Shown piece after piece: positions 62,129 through 64,000 of a stretch of 64,000 nt of DNA. Within the stretch, counting starts at the first letter, position 1, and every line of letters begins with the position of its first letter. Source of the stretch: JBBATK01 sp044228285 (GTDB taxonomy: Bacteria > Bacteroidota > Ignavibacteria > Kapaibacteriales > NICIL-2); assembly GCA_044228285.1 (NCBI GenBank), contig JBGAVD010000003.1:62001-126000 (forward strand). The letters run 5' to 3'. The position numbers and the translations under genes are program-made. The notes below the pieces were generated by a model. The model did not search any database, was not told the origin of the DNA, and saw nothing but the letters and a program-made list of their open reading frames with translations.

Positions 62129-62308
62129 TTACTTAGCGGTTCTTTTTGCCGGAGAAGCTTTTACAGCCTTCTTAGCAACCTTCTTGGTTGCTTTCTTTGC
62201 TGCCTTCTTAGCCGGAGCTTTCTTCGCAACTTTCTTTACAGCCTTCTTGGTAGCTTTCTTAGCTACTTTTTTAGCTGCTTTTTTCGTTGCCTTTTTGGCT
62301 GCTGCCAT
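62129..62308 (-). CDS. Lysine/alanine-rich histone H1-like protein
   Basis: The protein is 59 residues from ATG 62308. AAGGAG lies six bases upstream (62315-62320), and the frame above it is leader. Almost the whole protein is AAKK-type repeats (KKATKKAAKKVAKKATKKA), with KAPAKKA and a KASPAKRTAK end, like the C-terminal tail of histone H1 and bacterial Hc1/AlgP-like proteins. It would bind DNA non-specifically through charge and compact the nucleoid. A short repeat length makes it prone to slippage changes. It has the best promoter in the window and a strong terminator, so high expression is likely. Confidence 0.85.
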   Translation of the reverse strand: MAAAKKATKKAAKKVAKKATKKAVKKVAKKAPAKKAAKKATKKVAKKAVKASPAKRTAK

Positions 62309-62352
62309 AGGGAACTCCTTATACAAAAGTGATACAAACAAAATGCGATACA

Positions 62353-62381
62353 ATTATAGCACATCATGTTTTGTTGTGCAA
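62353..62381 (-). promoter_or_regulatory. Near-consensus sigma-70 promoter of the histone-like gene
   Basis: On the minus strand TTGCAC (62381-62376), 17 bp, then TATAAT (62358-62353). The predicted start near 62346 gives a leader of about 38 nt. It matches the E. coli-type consensus with an ideal spacer. Confidence 0.8.
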
Positions 62382-62878
62382 GTACTTTTCGATGTTTTGC
62401 TTACGTGGGCAAAATTTTTTCCACACTGTCTACGGAGCACTCATTTCAATCGCTTCTCTTACTCAATCAACCTGTCGTCATCAACAAGTACATGTTGATG
62501 GTAACAACATGCGATGCTATCAACATCAACATCACTAGGTCAAGACATCGTCACTAACAATGCGTGCGCGACATTATTGAACCAACACTCTCGATGAGCA
62601 TTCCTTTCTATTTGCTCTGAACGCCATTCACTTCGAGCAGTGCTCCTATCGAAGGCCATTGTTCGCAACGCTAGTGTTTCTGCGCTCTACAAGCCGATGA
62701 TAACTGCATTGGGAGCACATACCGAGACAACATCCTCACCTCTTTTATGCACAATACTCACAGTCGAGCACACTCTGACATTGCGCATGAACTGCACTAG
62801 ATAAGGCTCAAAGATTATTGATCGTTGAACAAGAAAGAAGAGAGTATGAGCACTTCAACGTGGTGGTCACGTGATGGG
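62382..62878. other. Non-coding stretch upstream of the histone-like promoter
   Basis: About 500 bp with no supported gene. The inverted repeat CATCAACA/AGTACA/TGTTGATG lies at 62479-62500, with further ATCAACATC copies to 62532. Otherwise nothing is recognised. Confidence 0.4.
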
Positions 62879-64000
62879 TTAGTGACGATAGCGGTACTTC
62901 TCAACACTAGAGAAAGGAGTGTTAGTTGAGAGGCGGTAGTCACCAAAACTACTGTAGTCGATAAAGATAAATTGTCGCGGAGGCACTGAGTAGATCCATT
63001 GAACGTAGCTTCGGCCATCGTTCGACATCTCGCGCCGGTTACTCTCTGGTGCTCCGAGTATGATATACACCATGCCCATATCGCAGAGCCAACCTTCGTT
63101 ATAAGATTGGAAGTTCTTATTTGCATAGTCAATGCGAGCATAGTACTCATCAAAGGCTTCATTGCGCTGTGTACTCGGTGACGGATCGAGTTGTCTCCAG
63201 AACTCTTCAAAACGCCGACGCCGCTCCACCACTGTTGTTCCGGCTGCGATGCCATCGATTTCAGCTTGACTTGCAACATATCGCAGTTGGCGAATCGCCT
63301 TATCTATATCAGCTGTCGCAGCGCCTCGCAATGCTCTAAACACGCGCAGACTCCGCTCCACTTGTGCCACCACTTTGGTGGACAAATGCGTTTCAAATGT
63401 TGAAAGAGAGTTCAAGAATATCTTCATGAGGTACCGACCGTTCTGTAAATCAGTGGGCAAGGTGATTCGCAGGTACTGCTGAACAGCAGCGTCTTTCATT
63501 TGTATACGCTTCGGAACAGTGGCAAACACACGTTCGGTGCCATCGTACATCTCACAACAGAGCTCTACTGAGTCTTGCAGCTCAGAAGTCTGAGTGTAGC
63601 ATTCCACGAAGACAAAGAAGTTCTCGGCAATTGCACTGATATCATCCCCAATGAAAGGTGTGATTCGCAGACGATCGCCACGATGCTCTACACTTGTGAC
63701 AAGTAAAGCGTCGCTGATGGCGTAGCGAGTGCGATCAAAATGTGGTACTTCTAACACATACTGCTGCTGAAGCTCACGACCACTGAGTTCGTCCTTACAG
63801 AACAAGAGAACTTGATAGCGGCCAGGCAACAAACGGAAAACGCTTTGTGAAATATCGTTCTTCTCCGCCTGATTTACAGCCGGATCTGCTCGACGCTCCC
63901 GCACTACTATGTTAGAAACACGCTCTGCTTGTTCAGAACCAACGGTAGGAATGATACGTATGCGCTGCGTATAGCGAGCCGTCCATGTATCCCCTGCCTT
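62879..64000 (-). CDS. GWxTD-domain protein, 5' end outside window
   Basis: The minus frame is open from the stop at 62879 to the window edge (at least 373 residues). A GTG at 63904 is not the true start, because the frame continues 32 codons upstream without a stop. The C-terminal 115 residues are the GWxTD domain: FWRQLDPSPSTQRNEAFDEYYARID (read as FWRQLDPSP and NEAFDEYYARI), then NEGWLCDMGMVYIILGAP. In most members this reads GWxTDRGxVYIxYGxP, so Thr is Cys here. QWIYSVPPRQFIF and FSSVEKYRYRH end the domain. The upstream part is beta-rich, extracellular-like. The family is common in FCB bacteria and has no known function. Confidence 0.85.
   Translation of the reverse strand, partial: KAGDTWTARYTQRIRIIPTVGSEQAERVSNIVVRERRADPAVNQAEKNDISQSVFRLLPGRYQVLLFCKDELSGRELQQQYVLEVPHFDRTRYAISDALLVTSVEHRGDRLRITPFIGDDISAIAENFFVFVECYTQTSELQDSVELCCEMYDGTERVFATVPKRIQMKDAAVQQYLRITLPTDLQNGRYLMKIFLNSLSTFETHLSTKVVAQVERSLRVFRALRGAATADIDKAIRQLRYVASQAEIDGIAAGTTVVERRRRFEEFWRQLDPSPSTQRNEAFDEYYARIDYANKNFQSYNEGWLCDMGMVYIILGAPESNRREMSNDGRSYVQWIYSVPPRQFIFIDYSSFGDYRLSTNTPFSSVEKYRYRH

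Noticed and set aside
62184..62498. Phe/Ala-rich open frame on the plus strand
   Set aside because: It is the antisense of the lysine-rich histone-like gene, which has its own promoter, Shine-Dalgarno and terminator.
62815..63279. Minus-strand frame of 154 codons
   Set aside because: It overlaps the GWxTD gene in another frame and shows no family pattern.
1..64000. tRNA, rRNA, CRISPR arrays, prophage and insertion sequences
   Set aside because: I looked in the gaps for T-loop-like boxes, regular spaced repeats, integrase or transposase ORFs and found none; a tRNAscan and ISfinder run would be decisive.

Overview
The window looks like a chromosomal segment of a Gram-negative bacterium of the Bacteroidota/Chlorobiota (FCB) superphylum. 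The evidence is two secreted proteins with type IX secretion (T9SS) C-terminal sorting domains, a DUF5103 T9SS plug-type protein, a GWxTD-domain protein, a DUF6588-like outer-membrane protein, a PafA-type phosphatase and patchy Shine-Dalgarno use. A deep lineage such as Kapabacteria is my best guess, but that is inference. No tRNA, rRNA, CRISPR array, prophage or insertion sequence was recognised. The 5' end of a GWxTD gene and the 3' end of a TPR gene run off the window.

Layout. 1-2723: two overlapping minus-strand TPR genes, one fused to a class III nucleotide cyclase. 3110-5562: a small wHTH-like protein, then an ECF sigma factor translationally coupled to a single-span membrane protein that ends in a T9SS-like tail. 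5700-10407: miaB, an Imm5-like immunity protein, an Mrr nuclease, a DUF3592 protein, and five copies of a GTAG-hairpin (REP-like) repeat. 10408-14580: murA, an EnvC/LytM-like protein with degenerate zinc ligands, and the DUF5103 protein. 14674-19883: metallo-hydrolase, [2Fe-2S] ferredoxin, Bcp peroxiredoxin, two YceI paralogues (one cytosolic, one exported), a MarR regulator and pdxH. A perfect TTGCAA-type palindrome lies on the yceI promoter.

20078-35127: PAP2 phosphatase, OmpA with calcium-type repeats, M24 peptidase, CutA, dUTPase, His-rich CDF metal exporter, a small membrane protein coupled to an outer-membrane protein, a Wzi-like barrel, PafA-like phosphatase, a DUF342-like protein, rfbA and an L,D-transpeptidase lipoprotein. 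These are mostly envelope functions.

35128-53043: a divergent pair of T9SS cargo genes. The minus-strand gene encodes a giant 4812-residue protein with about 31 Cys-bearing PKD/Ig-like repeats. The plus-strand gene encodes a 786-residue relative. Both start with an FVENxGQ module and about seven SBBP repeats. The 1.1 kb between them carries strong hairpins that may be regulatory leaders.

53250-64000: acyl-CoA carboxylase beta subunit, GxxExxY protein, universal stress protein, a thrS-methyltransferase-P450 run, a lipoprotein, a conserved hypothetical protein, a lysine-rich histone-like protein with an almost ideal sigma-70 promoter, and the GWxTD gene.

The most unusual items are the ECF sigma/T9SS-tail membrane protein couple, the MarR-type operator over the yceI promoter, the giant cargo gene with its structured leader, and two families of small intergenic DNA hairpins (GTAG-REP and GNA-triloop).
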